DNA of 64,000 nucleotides from Ditylenchus dipsaci (Eukaryota; Nematoda; Chromadorea; Rhabditida; Anguinidae), in NCBI GenBank assembly GCA_004194705.1, contig SADC01000098.1:186001-250000 (forward strand), written 5' to 3'. The notes under the pieces were generated by a model. That model had not been told where the DNA came from, searched no databases, and was given only the letters and a program-made list of their open reading frames with translations. The translations under genes and the position numbers were made by a program. Positions 1-11,483 of the stretch are shown here, piece by piece. Every line of letters starts with the position of its first letter. Position 1 is the first letter of the stretch.

Positions 1-145
1 AAAAGTGCGTAAGACAGTTATTAGTCACAACTTCCATACGCTGGCCTACTCCTAAGAGGTAAGCCTAAACATTTTGGTCCGAAGTTTAGTTACAGCGATT
101 TTGGGATGCCAGATTGGTGGGGAAGGTATTCGCTAGTAGCTCAAA
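1..145. repeat. End of a GCTAGTAGC foldback repeat
   Basis: The stretch runs into a terminal block near 130-145 (ATTCGCTAGTAGC). Related sequence recurs at 19868-19990, 37589-37842 and 41317-41372, there preceded by a C tract. Only one arm is inside the window, so the full element cannot be defined. No gene is visible in it. Confidence 0.5.
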
Positions 146-265
146 AAATCATCGAAAGAAATTAAAATTTGAATTTTGAAACACATTAGTAAATTGGTTA
201 CTATTTGAAATAATAAAGTTTCAAAAAAACTCGGTTAGCATTCGAGCCTGAATACCACTTGAAAC

Positions 266-1700
266 TAGAGATGGGCATTTGCGTTTGCCCAATACCAATA
301 CCAATATTTTTTGGCCCTCTCTAGACCCAATACCAATACCAATATTTCAAAGATGTGAACCCCAATATATTGCCCAATACCAATATTTTTTCAAAGTCTA
401 TTTTTCACCAAAATATTGAAAAAAATTCCCTAATTCAGTCTAATCTCGATTAGTAACACACTGGAACTGATTTTTGGCATGAAGAAACGAAACTTGATCT
501 ATTTCGGTTTTTATTAGGTTATTAGTTGAAATGTGCTCGGAAATCGAAAAATCGAGCAATTTTTAAACTCAAGTTTGTACGAATTAAATTTCGGACGATC
601 TGAATTTCGGACTAATTAACATTGGGCGAACTGATTTTTGGACGAAAAATTAATGTCATTGCACCAGCTGTCGAATGTGGGAGAAATCATTTGAAATAAA
701 TCTTGTTATGGTGTTGCACAATTGTGGAAAGAAAACTCGATTTTGTTTAAAAAAATCACTTCTGGGTAAGAACTTCTGACATTAGTTTTTTTAATCACCA
801 AAAAGTTTTGAGTATGGGAAAGTATTTCGTTAAAGGGGTGTGTAGTTCAGGTCCGGCATATTCAAAAATTTGTCTTGAGCGGAAAGCCGGTAAAAACATA
901 TTTCTTATGAAATTTATCTCTGTACGAGAATACTGCTCCAGCATTGACCCTTCTAGACAGAGCTCCGTGTTCCCTCTTTCTCTCAATCCTGGTAGAATAT
1001 GCTTTAGCAAAAACTGGCCCCTAGAGTTGCGAGTGCAATTCTCAAATCATCAAGCGTCCATATTCATATATCTGGATTATGTTCTTGATTCGAGCGTGGT
1101 TTCCACACTGGATATCATATAATGCGTGGTTAGCAGGCAAACAATTCTTGGCAGCGACAAGATCTGACTGTTTATCAGTCCAGCTGCAAGACTAATACCA
1201 CCGCGCACATAAAAAATGCCGCTTCTAGTTGTAAGAAGTTCCAAAATTTTAAAAATGAGTTTCCTCTGAAGTCATGCTGCAGTTGTTTTATTTGCTTTAC
1301 AAATTTTCAAAATAATTGATGTAGTGATTCAGAAAATTGTGAGACTGTTGATATTTGCTGATGAAGACGGTGTTAAGAAGAAAAACAAATTTGTTTACAT
1401 TGATTTTCCGCTCGAGATAACTTTTTAAATATTCCGGACCTAAAGTACACGTCCCTTCAAGTTTTTTCTTCGAAAAAAGACAATTTAAGTGAATCAATGA
1501 AAAATAATAAATAAAATTTGTTTAATGTCATCCATTAGGCCAAAAAAAATGAGAAAATATGAGTGAAAATTTGAAATTTCCATTGGAAAAATTTCATTAT
1601 TTAGCACCCAATATCTTTGCCAACCCAATATCAATACCAATATTTTCGAAAGTCACCAACCAATATCCCAATACCAATATATTGTTTGTTCCCATCTCTA
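266..1700. mobile_element. Non-autonomous hAT element with 8-bp target duplication
   Basis: The ends are TAGAGATGGGC at 266 and its complement CCCATCTCTA ending at 1700. Both are flanked by CTTGAAAC (258-265 and 1701-1708). An 8-bp duplication with a TAGAG-type end is the hAT signature. Subterminal CCAATACCAATATT repeats lie inside both ends, about 290-420 and 1620-1680. I found no transposase in the 1.4 kb between them, so it must have been moved in trans. It sits just beyond the last recognisable piece of the NAP1 gene. Confidence 0.85.
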
Positions 1701-1715
1701 CTTGAAACCCTCATA

Positions 1716-3570
1716 TTACAGAAGCGGAAGCCAGTTTGACTTGAAATATAAAATTTTACCATTGTCTGGAGAGATTTTCAGCTCATAGTACTTGGTCAAA
1801 ACAGAATTTGTGAAGTGAGGGTTCTCGGCAAAGTGAAACAGCAGCGAGAAACCTGAAATAGAATATTTTCACACCCTTTCTTTTTAAACTATCCGAAAAA
1901 GCTTACGGTGGGGTTGGTGTGCACTTCGGTGGTGATGTCAACGACGGTACTTCAGGATGGGGGCGTCATATTCATGAATGATGTCACCGATCTGAGAAGT
2001 GTTGTTGAGAGCGTGGAACCAGAAGTCAGGCACTCCCTTGGATGGAGTTCCTTCAACTGGAGCTTCGTTTTTCCAGCTTCTGAATAAAAAATCGCGTGAG
2101 TAAATTGTCAACAAACAACGAATATGTAAAAACCTGGAGCTCAGTATCAGCAAGGCCATGAATCAATGGCACATCGCATTCATCATCGGCTGGCTGGTGG
2201 TCTCCGGCGACGACAGCTTTGCGCTAAAAATCAAATTGTCGTGTTTGCTTATCCGATTGTTTCGAAATTATTTTTTCAATCCAACGCTATCAGATGTACA
2301 GTGTGAGTCACAAAACTGGTGAAATTAAAAATTGGGGTTTTTACTCCAATGTGTTTTTCGTCTGTATTTTACAAACGGCCATAAATTTTGTTAATACCGT
2401 ATTTCCTCTAATATAACCACCCGCTCTAATAAACCCACCCCTCAACTTCCAGTGTCTGTATCTCGGAACAGAGTAAATATTCTGCAAGCTGTTGTTTGCG
2501 TTTCTTAGTTCCCACGAGCTCTACCGATTCCGCTTTTTGGATTTTGGTTGAAGCCACAAAAATCTCAAAATGACTCTAATAAACCCACCCCTCAGAAGGG
2601 GTTTTGAAAAAATAAACCCACCGGTGGTTATATTTAGAGGAAATACGGTACTTAAATGTAGCTGAGAGTCTTGGCTACTTTGGTATATAATGTGGTTACG
2701 CACCGTTCGTAAAAAAGAGATGAAACATACAATTGAAGCAAGAATAATTTGAAAAAAAAGCACCAGTTTTTGTGATTTACCGTGTACTCTTAAAAATATG
2801 CATTTTGCAACCCATTTAAAAATTTACGATTGAAATTTTATGAAGACATTTTTGCCTGTTTCGTGGGTTTACTTATGAAATAACAGTTTTATTCGGAACA
2901 TCAGAAGCATCGAAACACTGGTGCCAACGCAAGTATTACTTAACAGCTCATTAGTTTTTCTGAGAAAAGGTCTTGGAGCCCTGTTTTAATCTTTTACGCG
3001 GTATACTTTTCCAGGTTTTAAAAATAATATTGACCATATTAATTAAATCAAACTCATTGCTATTGTCTGTGTAATAAAATCTGGCAAGAAATATCTGGTG
3101 TCTGAAACCCATCAAAACAATTTTGCTGGACGATTAATCGGGGTTACACCACTAGAAATAATTTTTGTTTGAAACCTATCGGTAAATTATTTTTAATTGT
3201 TATAAATGAACTGCAGACGCCCGGATGGATCGCAATGCAGGTTCAAAAAACATAATTTGTGGGATTTGTTTAAGACTACCAACCTTATCGTTGATAGCAT
3301 GACAAGGGCTGGAATTCCTTTTCAAGCTCGTGCAACCGTTCATAGAATTTGCTTTCCAGGTTGATGCTCTCCAACTGATACTTCTTCAAGCTTCACACGA
3401 CGCTGCACTTCCTTGCTGGTTTGCGAGCGGATTAGCTGCGTAGTATGGAATGTTGCTGTCGTTTCATAGCCACCGCTTGCATACAAAGCTCTTTCAGATT
3501 GCGCTTGTTGTCACCAGTCCCATTTGTTTTGCGTCTCACTCAAAGTTCTTAAAATATCTTGCTGGATCAG
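1716..3570 (-). pseudogene. NAP1: NAP1-family nucleosome assembly protein, broken
   Basis: NAP1 proteins are acidic chaperones that deliver histones H2A-H2B. Four blocks on the minus strand match in order. 3284-3570 holds the long dimerisation helix (LESINLESKFYERLHELEK). 2134-2223 is an intact 30-codon exon (RKAVVAGDHQP, then PLIHGL). 1907-2079 holds KGVPDFWFHALNN and EYDAPILKY. 1716-1852 holds FHFAENPHFTNSVLTKYYE. The introns have GT and TTTCAG/TTTTAG ends, and intron 1 (about 1.06 kb) contains a MITE. The frame breaks in the helix, before the first donor and after ILKY, and a stop follows SNWLPLL at 1716-1718. The acidic tail is missing. The homology is firm; whether the breaks are biological or sequencing errors is open. 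Confidence 0.8.
2397..2648. mobile_element. CCGTAT-ended MITE, copy a (word AAACCCACC)
   Basis: Terminal inverted repeats begin CCGTATTTCCTCTAATAT and end in the complement, flanked by TA (2395-2396, 2649-2650). The body resembles those at 13201 and 35059: a TATCTCGGAACAGAG block, then CCCACGAGCTCTACCGATTC, then AAAATCTCAAAAT. The short motif TAAACCCACC occurs three times and is mirrored around CCGG near the right end. It lies in NAP1 intron 1. Confidence 0.85.
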
Positions 3571-3599
3571 GACGGTTTCGTGACTCATTCGTGATTTTC

Positions 3600-4850
3600 G
3601 ATTTGGGTGACTATTTCTTCGAGGTGTGACTCTTTCGGGTAATCTTTTTTTTTTACCTCTAATATAATGTTGGTCTTTACTTTTTTAATTTTTAGAATAA
3701 GTTCTTTTTAGCCTGAATACTTCAGTCCTAGGAAGAGAGTGCTTAGAAATCAAGTCTAGTCAAATTTTTGCGAGAGAGTTGATCTCCTTTCACTATTATC
3801 TGAAGACGGCTTGATTAACAATTGCTTAAAAAAGTTTGGCGGTGGGTTTTTAAAGTTAACTAATTCAACCGAAAAGTTAATGTTTTGAACTATTTCCTTT
3901 AATCTTCATTGTGCGGTCAGACAAGATGATGCACAACCATCAAAAAAGCTATTCACTTATAAATTTATGCTGTTTTTCTGACTATTGCGCACGACACCAC
4001 TGTTGCCTGCAGCCAACAAACAACTAAGCCCAAGATCTTTGGCTAGCAAGGTTCCTGCTAGGAAATTTTAGAATGAAACCACGTCAATATCTTTTCTCGA
4101 AAGTTGCGGCACTTATATTATAAACCGTTCGACACACTGAGCCATTATTTAGGCGTCGTATTTACATTCAGAAACTGAAATTCGTTAAATATTGAAATTT
4201 TGAAAAACCAAAATTTCAAAAATATTGTCTGCAATATTTTGTTTCCTAGACATCAGCATTCTAAGCAAAAAACATCTTATAATTTTTTAAATATAAATTA
4301 TGGCTAGATTTTATTCAGTTGAAAATTGAACCACCACGTAAATTTGTCTGAGTATTAATGCATAATTTAGCACAATATCAATGGCCTAAAATATTTTTCC
4401 ATCACAATGTAAATTAAAAAAGACAACTATACTAGAAAAAATAATCACTTGCATTAGAGAGAGCTACTCTTGTATTCGCACGAATGGGAAAATAAAGTGA
4501 AAGTGAAATACCAGCAGCCTCATTATTTGAAGGCAAGAAATGATATGACCGTAGATCAAAGGCAATTCCGAGCGTTGTAGACCCCGGCCAATTTGAAGTC
4601 ATATTTTATGGACTTGTATAGATTTTTTTTGGCAACTTTCGGCCTTTAAAAGTAGTAATGCAAATGTGTAATTGGCTGGAAATGTGTACGTTACATATTT
4701 TTTGATGTAACATGCGTGATTAACACTCTGAAGCAATATATACAAAACAATTTATTTTGCCGCAAATTAAACTTATTTGATTCTGATGAAATCTATTAAA
4801 TGACCAAACATTTTTTTATTTTTTCGCATCTTACTTTTAAGACTTTTTCG
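3600..4850. other. AT-rich stretch, no feature recognised
   Basis: I see no conserved reading frame, RNA gene or defined repeat ends. It could contain the 5' part of the NAP1 gene, which should lie on this side, but I could not identify an upstream exon. Confidence 0.3.
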
Positions 4851-4854
4851 GTTC

Positions 4855-5145
4855 AAATTAAACCTGGGCACCACACTTTTGAATCTGAGCCATCCAGTCA
4901 AATCTGCTTGGGAGAGGAGGCCAAGACAATTTTTTTAAATTTTTTGAGTGCACAGTCATTTCACCTAAAGGCTAAAAAAATTCACATTTTCAATTATTTT
5001 TAAGCAGAAAAAATTATTGACATAACAATAAGAATTTAAAAAAAAATTGCCTTGGTCCCTAAGCTGATTTGACTAGAAGGCTCAGGTTCAAGTGAGGGGG
5101 GGCTCTGGTTAGAGTGCTTTTAAAAATAAAGTGATCACTGTTGTA
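4855..5145. repeat. Foldback repeat, CTGAGCC arms
   Basis: A left arm near 4880-4935 (CCAGTCAAATCTGCTTGGG, then GGCCAAGACAATTTTTTT) is mirrored near 5040-5090 with several mismatches. Similar sequence recurs singly near 42880-42910. No flanking duplication was found. Confidence 0.55.
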
Positions 5146-5339
5146 ACAAGCTTAACACTTTAAAAGTGGCAAAATTCACCTACCATAATTTCTGTAATAA
5201 GTGGCCCTTTGACTTTGAGGAGCCATATTTTAGCCCAGAGCAAATATTTATCAAATCCACCTTTTGCGTTTTACTAATTAACACAAGCTTTACTTTTAGT
5301 TAGTCTTGATTTCGACACCAAATTTTCCCGATTAGGGGG

Positions 5340-5705
5340 GGGGGGTTATTATTAAGGTTTTGATTTGGTTAGCAATTATTGGGGCAACACGACATTTCGC
5401 TTTTTATAAGAATCTGTCGGGCGACATTTTCCCTTTTTTCAAAATTTGACGATAATTTCCACATTCTTTTATAAATTAATACGGAACGAAAAAGTAATCA
5501 ATAATAATGGCAACAAGAACAAAATGCATAAAATTTTGTTCTTTCTATACTGTGGAATTAGAAAAAAGGCAAAATGTCGCCAACATTTATAAAAAAGCGA
5601 AATTGTCACCAGACATTTATTTAAAAAGGCTAAAATGTCGCCAGACAAATTCCTAAAGAAGAAGAGTTTGTCACCCCACAAAATCCCTTGAATTACAGCC
5701 TTACC
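5340..5705. repeat. Foldback with AATGTCGCC/GACATTT repeats
   Basis: Short blocks alternating AAAAGGC with AATGTCGCC and GACATTT run from about 5385 to 5660, with the left part inverted relative to the right. The right end reads TTACAGCC, the same terminal bases as the GGCTGTAA elements at 10778 and 56985. It may be a distant member, but the left end is obscured by a G tract near 5335-5345. Confidence 0.5.
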
Positions 5706-6700
5706 ATAGTTGGACTTGATTTACGAGAAAGTCTTTTTTAAGAATACTTTTTAGTTTGATCGATGGGTTTCAAAATTTTTATTCATAAAATGGACTAGGT
5801 AATCTATGGGTCAGTTTCAAAAATTTGAAATTTTTAACCGAGCTATATTGTTCGATAGGTTTCAAATGCTAATTCTGCTTCTTCCGGTTATCCGGAAACC
5901 GGTCAAAAATGATAAATGTTTTTATTAAACTTATAACGAACATCATGAAATACTCATAACTTATTTTGGACTGTAGAATTCAGCAATTGCTTCCACAGTT
6001 TTTTCAAATGGATCCTCTTGTTGTATGTAGTTACGCCACTAGAACTTGTCCGGGGTTTGAGTAACGCCTTTTTTTATTTCGGGACCATCAAAGAGTTTAA
6101 TATTAATCATTATAAATATGCCGAAACCTATCAAAATGTCGAGCCACAAAGTGTTTTTAAAATGTTGTGGCTTGTCAACTTGTCTAAGCGAACACCAGCA
6201 ATCGTTGAGTATGTCTTTAGCCACTTTTTATTAATCTAAGTATGCATTGCATGCGAGAACTGTGTGAAATTAAAAGTTGTGTAAGGAGAATAAACATTTA
6301 TATCTATCCATTTTAGGGTATTTCCAAATAAATTTTGCAATGCTGATAACGATTTTCCAATCTAACTTTTAACCCAAATTAACGTTGAGCACTTTGTGCC
6401 AAAGTTGGTTTCCCTCCTGTTACCAATCCACCTAAAAAAATTTTAAAATTGATTTTCCGGATTCAGGTAGGTCTACTATTCAGCTCCAAAATCGGGTATT
6501 ATCTTAACTTCCAGGAGCATTTGTGAGACTGCTATTCAGTGAAATTTTTAAAACCTGATTTTAAAACTCATGTTTTTTGGTCATAGTTTGAAGATATCTA
6601 TCAGAATAACAAAAAGCGGGAAAAAAATTAGGTTCTATGTGCATTCGCACCCCCGGGATGGAGATTTTTGGCGCTGCCAGAGTATAACACCCATCCCTCA
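5706..6700. other. AT-rich stretch, no feature recognised
   Basis: Only short frames are present and none has recognisable motifs. There are no clear repeat ends. Confidence 0.3.
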
Positions 6701-6711
6701 TTTCCCTCCTT

Positions 6712-7005
6712 ATTTTTACAGAAATTAAGAGTCCACTGTCCGATTTGTATCTTTGTCTGTTTTTTGCAAAAACTTTTATTCTATTTCCATTTTATAGGAC
6801 TTTTAAACAATGAATATTGCTATTTCTATTTCGGGCCTCTTTAGAATGGTCGAAATCTCCTATTCTCGTGGGCTGGCTAAACAAATAGTGCGAAATAAGA
6901 CTGGGTGGGTAAAAACAAATACAACAAATGACTCGCTACAACGACTCGCTACACATTCGACTCTCTACACCGACTCGCTACACGTTCTACTCGCTACAAT
7001 TCTTA
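6712..7005. repeat. Dispersed repeat R1 copy 1 plus ACTCGCTACA cluster
   Basis: From 6712 to about 6910 the sequence parallels 15470-15757 and 41957-42232 (CAATAAATATTGCCCTTTC-like core, then GACTGG-TGGGTAAAAACAA). It then runs into four to five copies of GACTCGCTACA (about 6930-7000). A similar cluster occurs at 53590-53640 and, inverted, at 53785-53830. Confidence 0.6.
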
Positions 7006-7439
7006 GCTTTTTTATCTTATTTTGCTTTTTATTATACAAACTACACATCTGAGCTCTTCCTAACAGGCGCTGTCCTACCCTGCCTCCTAGGCTATGACTG
7101 AGTTTCAGAAATTGGCAGATTTAACAAAAAAAAGTTTAGTATTTTTGCGCTGGTTACCTACCGGGCGACAGCTTCCAGTTGGTAGTACGCATGAGTCTAA
7201 GTGGTATACTTAAATTTGTAAGGTGAGGGGATTTGTGAAATCCCACATGCACCGTTGGCGCCAAAAGTACCCGTTTAAGAGAGATATGTACCGTCAAAAG
7301 GAAGTTCTAGAAGTAAATCTAGTTTAAACCCGTTTGGTCTCACACCGAAAGAATTGTTGGCCCTAGGGTTGAAATCATTATTTCTTTGTTCCTCGGTGAA
7401 TCTAAATTGTGATTAACTCTTTCGCGCTTTCAATTTGAA

Positions 7440-8150
7440 ATGTTAGAAGCTATTTTTGGAAAAACCCTCGAAGGAGGTACCGTAGTCAAAGTGGGTGAAT
7501 TACTCAAGCAGCTACCCTTGATGGGAGCGACCGCTATAGAGAAGGTAGCCGACCGACTGCGTGAAATCCTTGAGGTACTCGAGCAAGGCGCACCCGCCAT
7601 ATTTGTGACCGATCGAGCTGGACCGTCAAAAAGGGCCGAGTCCCGTACCGTCAATACTGAGTTTATGGATAAGGGTTTGGACAGCGTCACCCGCACCGAT
7701 AATGTGAAGGACCCTGAGGGCAGACCGGTTGTGTGGGCGTTTATTGTTTTAAGGATGAAGTGATCGACGCGGGTCTCAAGCCAACTACCGTTCCGAAGTC
7801 TGGTCTCAGCAGCAGCAGCTTGAAGGATGGTGACTGGATCCCCGCAACCCATGGAGTAGGTTCACCGGCTCAGCAAGATGGATGGCCTCGCAGCACGCTC
7901 CCAAACAAACTGCGCATGGACTGGCTCTGGATGGAGGGACGAACAGCAAACCGACCGGCCTAAAGAAACCAGAAGAAGAAGGGCGAAGTATCTCATTAGA
8001 ACCTCATTACGTTATGTCTGAATTGATATTTGTACCCGGTTTTGGTTTCGGCAATAAAAACGCTGTCACGTTTCCCCCATCCGGTGCCGGAACGATTAAA
8101 AACCTTACTAATTGTAGGACTCAGGTTGAGATACCCAGTAAAAGGAAATA
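7440..8150 (+). CDS. Unrecognised GC-richer coding stretch in three overlapping frames
   Basis: I do not recognise this gene. A first open frame from ATG at 7440 to a stop at 7763 encodes an amphipathic segment (VGELLKQLPLMGATAIEKV, then LREILEVLEQGAPAIF) and a charged stretch. Apparent coding then continues in another frame (DAGLKPTTVPKSG) and again from about 7880 (LALDGGTNSKPTGLKKPEE) to a stop at 8151. That fits one gene with two frame breaks. Base composition is clearly richer in G and C than either side. No signal peptide, membrane segment or catalytic motif is evident. It could be the gag-like part of a retroelement, an endogenised viral gene or a host gene fragment; nothing seen decides between them. 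Confidence 0.4.
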
Positions 8151-8502
8151 GCATTCAGTTGGTGGTAACTAAGTATCCAGTAAATTAGTGGTGGTGGCAT
8201 TAGTCAGTACCCAAGTATACCTAAAGCATACCCAAGGATACCCAAGTATCTTGGTAGGAAAGCTTATTGGGAATACTACTGAGCACACAAAGAAATTAAC
8301 TAAGCATACAAAAAAATTATAATAGTTCAGCCTCCAATAAAATTTTTTCAATTTATGAATTCACCGTGGATGGATTAGCCATAAATAAATTTAGACGCCA
8401 CTCGGTTTAAATGCCTAAATTTAATAAGAGCTTTCTTACTTATCGAAAATAGACAGAATTTATATTTCAAAACCCACACATTTGAGCCTTCCAACATGCG
8501 CT

Positions 8503-8547
8503 GGCCATAGTTGCACGGGCGCCATTTCGGCGCCCGTACAACTATGG
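8503..8547. repeat. Perfect GC-rich hairpin
   Basis: GCCATAGTTG and its complement flank GGGCGCCATTTCGGCGCCC, giving a stem of about 20 bp with a short loop. It stands out against the AT-rich surroundings. There is no poly-T tract or adjacent gene to suggest a terminator, so it is probably the centre of an old palindromic element. Confidence 0.55.
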
Positions 8548-8814
8548 CGCTGGCCTACCCTGCGCCTAAGGTTACGCTTAAGTATGAAAACATTAATTGT
8601 TTTGGTACAATATAAGACATCTAAAAAAATTGCTGTAGCGAGTCGTTGCTATACCCTGCAAGTGCACCCCCCCCCTCCCTACCAAAGAGCATGAGCTCTC
8701 TAATCCTGAAAATACGGTGATCATTTACGGATTTAAAAGTTCAAAAGTATATTTTATTGGTCTTTTGTCAGTTTTTAGTTTTTTTATCATTTCTTTGTAT
8801 TTGAAGATATCAAA

Positions 8815-9147
8815 ATGTCTGATGAAGTGCCCATTAAGCTTCGTTATTTTATGCTTAATCACTTCGAAAAGGGATGGACTCCTGAGCAGTCTTTTGCTGA
8901 TCTGACTGAAACCTATGGTGAAGATGTGATCAGCAAGGATTCGGTAAACCAATGGTTTTCTCGCTTCCAGTCCGGTGATAAGAATGTGGAGGACGAGCAA
9001 GAGAGTGAGTCGGACTCTGACTCTGAATCCGGAGATCAATTGGAAACCTTAAAAGAAAAATTGCGCTACACACAGGCATGTTGGCAGATGTAACTGGTAC
9101 TAGCCAGGCGACCATCAATCGAAATCTCAAGCAATTTGAAACAAAGG
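8815..9147 (+). pseudogene. Mariner-type (HTH_48) DNA-binding domain, frame-broken
   Basis: From ATG at 8815 about 55 residues fit the first helix-turn-helix of mariner/Mos1-type transposases (IKLRYFMLNHFEKGWTPEQS, then VNQWFSRFQSGDKNVED). An unusually acidic linker (ESESDSDSESGDQ) follows. The frame breaks near 9070. In the next frame MLADVTGTSQATINRNLK is the second helix-turn-helix, running to an AAG-GT donor-like junction at 9147. The catalytic DDD domain is not present downstream. Nematodes have host genes built on this domain, so it may be a domesticated gene or a dead transposon head. The acidic linker is unlike a mariner linker. Confidence 0.65.
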
Positions 9148-9639
9148 TTAGAATTTGAAAAGACCATATTGTTCTGACAAAAAGGAACTTCGTCAATCCG
9201 AGACAGCTTTGTTCCAAAAATATGAATAATTTCGGTAAAAAATATAAAAATGATGAAAGGGCAGCACCCAAGTCGGGACAGGTGGTTTAGTTGGACTTTT
9301 TCGGTTACAAATTCAGTACAGCATTTCAATTCAAAAATTATTGATTTTTCTTTATCAATTTTACATTCAATTTTGTGTTCGTCTCTTTTTAACTATTTAA
9401 ATCTACAAGCTAGATTGGGAATTCTGCTTATCCCAAATATTATTCGTTCGCTCCTTACTTGTTTGGTACCAAACGAATGAATTAATGGAGCATGATGCGA
9501 GCAAAAAGATATAAAGGAAGATATAAAAGAAGAAGGCCATTTAGAAACCTATTTTTTTAATTAAGTTCAAAAAGCAATAGGTTCAAAAAATGTTGAATAA
9601 AAATTTCAGTTTGTGAGAAAACTTTAAATTGTGGGTAAG

Positions 9640-9930
9640 TTTTTTGCTAAACTTTTCCGAAACCTGGCATCTGGTTGCTGGAAATGCCATGCAACGAGAC
9701 CAAACTCATGGGTTGCAAAAATATCACTTTTTTCAAAAGTGATAACACCATCTTGTAGCGCTGCGAGGATAGCAAGTCAGCAAAATAATTTGGTTGATAC
9801 TTTCAATTTTTTGTGATTCACGGTGCAGAGTTGATGCAACAATTGATACGTCATTAGAAACCAGACTCGCAGTGCTACCTACTGGTGTTATCAATTTTGA
9901 AAAAATATTAAAATTTTCGATAAATTCAGT
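9640..9930. repeat. Foldback repeat with GATAACACC arms
   Basis: A left arm near 9735-9775 (GTGATAACACC, then AGCGCTGCGAG) is mirrored at about 9860-9905 (CTCGCAGTGCTACC, then GGTGTTATCA). It is not associated with a gene. The following 9950-10140 is low-complexity AGCAAAAAA/TTTTTGC sequence. Confidence 0.5.
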
Positions 9931-10216
9931 CAAAATAAAAATTTAGAACAAATCTTTTTTTTTTGCTAGCAAAACCTTGTTTTCTGCTGGAAATATTGTT
10001 GCTGCAAAAAATATTTTTTGCAGCAAAAAAAGCCTATTTGCAGTAGAAAAAATTCTTTTTCTTAGCAAGAAAAAGTCTTTGTGGTAGCAGAAAAAAGCAT
10101 TGTCCAAAAATTTGCGCCCAAAAAAAGTATATTTGCCCCAAGAAAATAGTTACCCTCCAATTCTGCTGAAAAACGTTTGTTAACCACAATTAGAAATTAA
10201 TTATACCAGTACTCAG

Positions 10217-10488
10217 CAGCCCAACCTTCCCAAGCGCGCCATGTCTGCCTTTTTCATATGGATGCAAGAAAACGTGAGCGCTTGAAGAAGCCCGGTATGT
10301 CTGTGGCTGATGTTGCGAAAGCTGCAGGAAAGGAATGGGGCAAATTAAAGGTTGGAATTTTTCTTCTGTTCAGCGAATTAATTCACACACTAAATATTCA
10401 GGACAAAACACCGTGGGAAACCGCTGCTCAAAAGGAGCGTGAGCGTTATGAACAAGAGGTGTTTGCTTACCGCAAGAATAAGTGTTAA
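10217..10488 (+). pseudogene. HMG-box protein, 3' end with one frame break
   Basis: HMG boxes bend DNA in chromatin. Exon 10217-10350 reads PKRAMSAFFIWMQEN. After a one-base loss in AACCGT (now AACGT, near 10272) the frame that continues reads RERLKKPGMSVADVAKAAGK and EWGKLK. A 51-base intron (10351-10401, ending ATATTCAG) follows. Exon 10402-10488 reads DKTPWETAAQKERERYEQEV and ends AYRKNKC-stop. That is one complete box of the HMGB/SSRP1 kind, with the key aromatic and basic positions kept. The segment before 10217, behind an ACTCAG acceptor, would be upstream exons I cannot find. The polyadenylation signal downstream argues for a genuine gene end rather than a processed copy. Confidence 0.75.
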
Positions 10489-10570
10489 TTGAGCCTTGAT
10501 TACTGGAAATTATGGGGTTTGCTATTCAACATGTTCTTTTGTATATTACTTCTTGCTCAATGAAAACCTC

Positions 10571-10576
10571 AATAAA
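10571..10576 (+). promoter_or_regulatory. AATAAA polyadenylation signal of the HMG-box gene
   Basis: AATAAA lies about 85 bases after the stop codon at 10486-10488, the usual distance for a nematode 3' end. Confidence 0.6.
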
Positions 10577-10777
10577 ATTTTGCGATTAAGCTGTTGTTGA
10601 AAAATATGAATACGGGACTATTTTTCAGATGGAATAAGAAAAAGCTGCTGCGCAGACGTTTAAGCCACTTTTGGACTTTTTGAATTGGCGCCTTTTTTGA
10701 TGTTTAAAGCTAACAGTTCAGCTCGTACCAACAAAAGCTAGTATACCCTGGAATTGAGGATTTGCTGATTTTTTAAA

Positions 10778-11483
10778 GGCTATAAGTGAAAACACCCGTC
10801 AAAATATGTAAATCTCCCGTCAAAATCATTAAATCTCCCGTCAAATTTAAATTTTCGCATAAATTTTGCGGGAATTCAAATTTTCTAGTCAGAAAATAAC
10901 TTGGATTGGTCAGAATCCCACCCGGAATGGCCAGAAGCCCCTGAAAATTGGTTTTTTGGGGGTTTACTAAAGGGGGAGTAAACTTTTTGCGAAAAATCGA
11001 TTGAGCGGATCAGATTTCGGGTCAGATGGGCTTAATCGCCCAGAATTCCTGGTTTATGGTGGTTTTTAGTGGTTCAGGGTAGAGTTCTGGGCGATTAAGC
11101 CCATCTGACCCGAATTCTGATCCGCTCAATCGATTGTTCGCAAAAGTCCACCCAGCCCCCTTTAGTAAACCCCAAAAAACCAACCGGAATATGTCCAATC
11201 GACAGTGGACTTTGTTAAGCGTGATCTTTATAGAAAGATTGATTTTACTGAGTGAAGATGCACAAATTCACGAATCTTGCACAAAATATGCACTTGGAAT
11301 GACAAAAGCTAACTGAATCAGGGAAAAAATTTAAATTTGACGGGAGATTTACATATTTTGACGGGAGATTTACATAATTTGACGGGAAATTTACATATTT
11401 TGTTTGAAATTTGAATTTGACGGGGTAAAAAATAAATTTGACGGGAGATTCACATATTTTGACGGGTGTTTTCAATTTGAGCC
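10778..11483. mobile_element. GGCTATAAG-ended MULE-type MITE, 9-bp target duplication
   Basis: It starts GGCTATAAGTG and ends AATTTGAGCC, flanked by the exact direct repeat TTTTTTAAA (10769-10777 and 11484-11492). The outer arms are tandem blocks of CCCGTCAAA with ATATGTAAATCTC spacers. The inner arms are a long inverted repeat (AAACTTTTTGCGAAAAATCG, CAGATGGGCTTAATCGCCC). There is no transposase. The same family is at 56985-57812 and, truncated, at 48378-48915; its ends match the coding element at 27430-29479. Confidence 0.85.

Noticed and set aside
8503..8547. Rho-independent terminator
   Set aside because: A strong hairpin but no T tract and no gene upstream; the context is eukaryotic.
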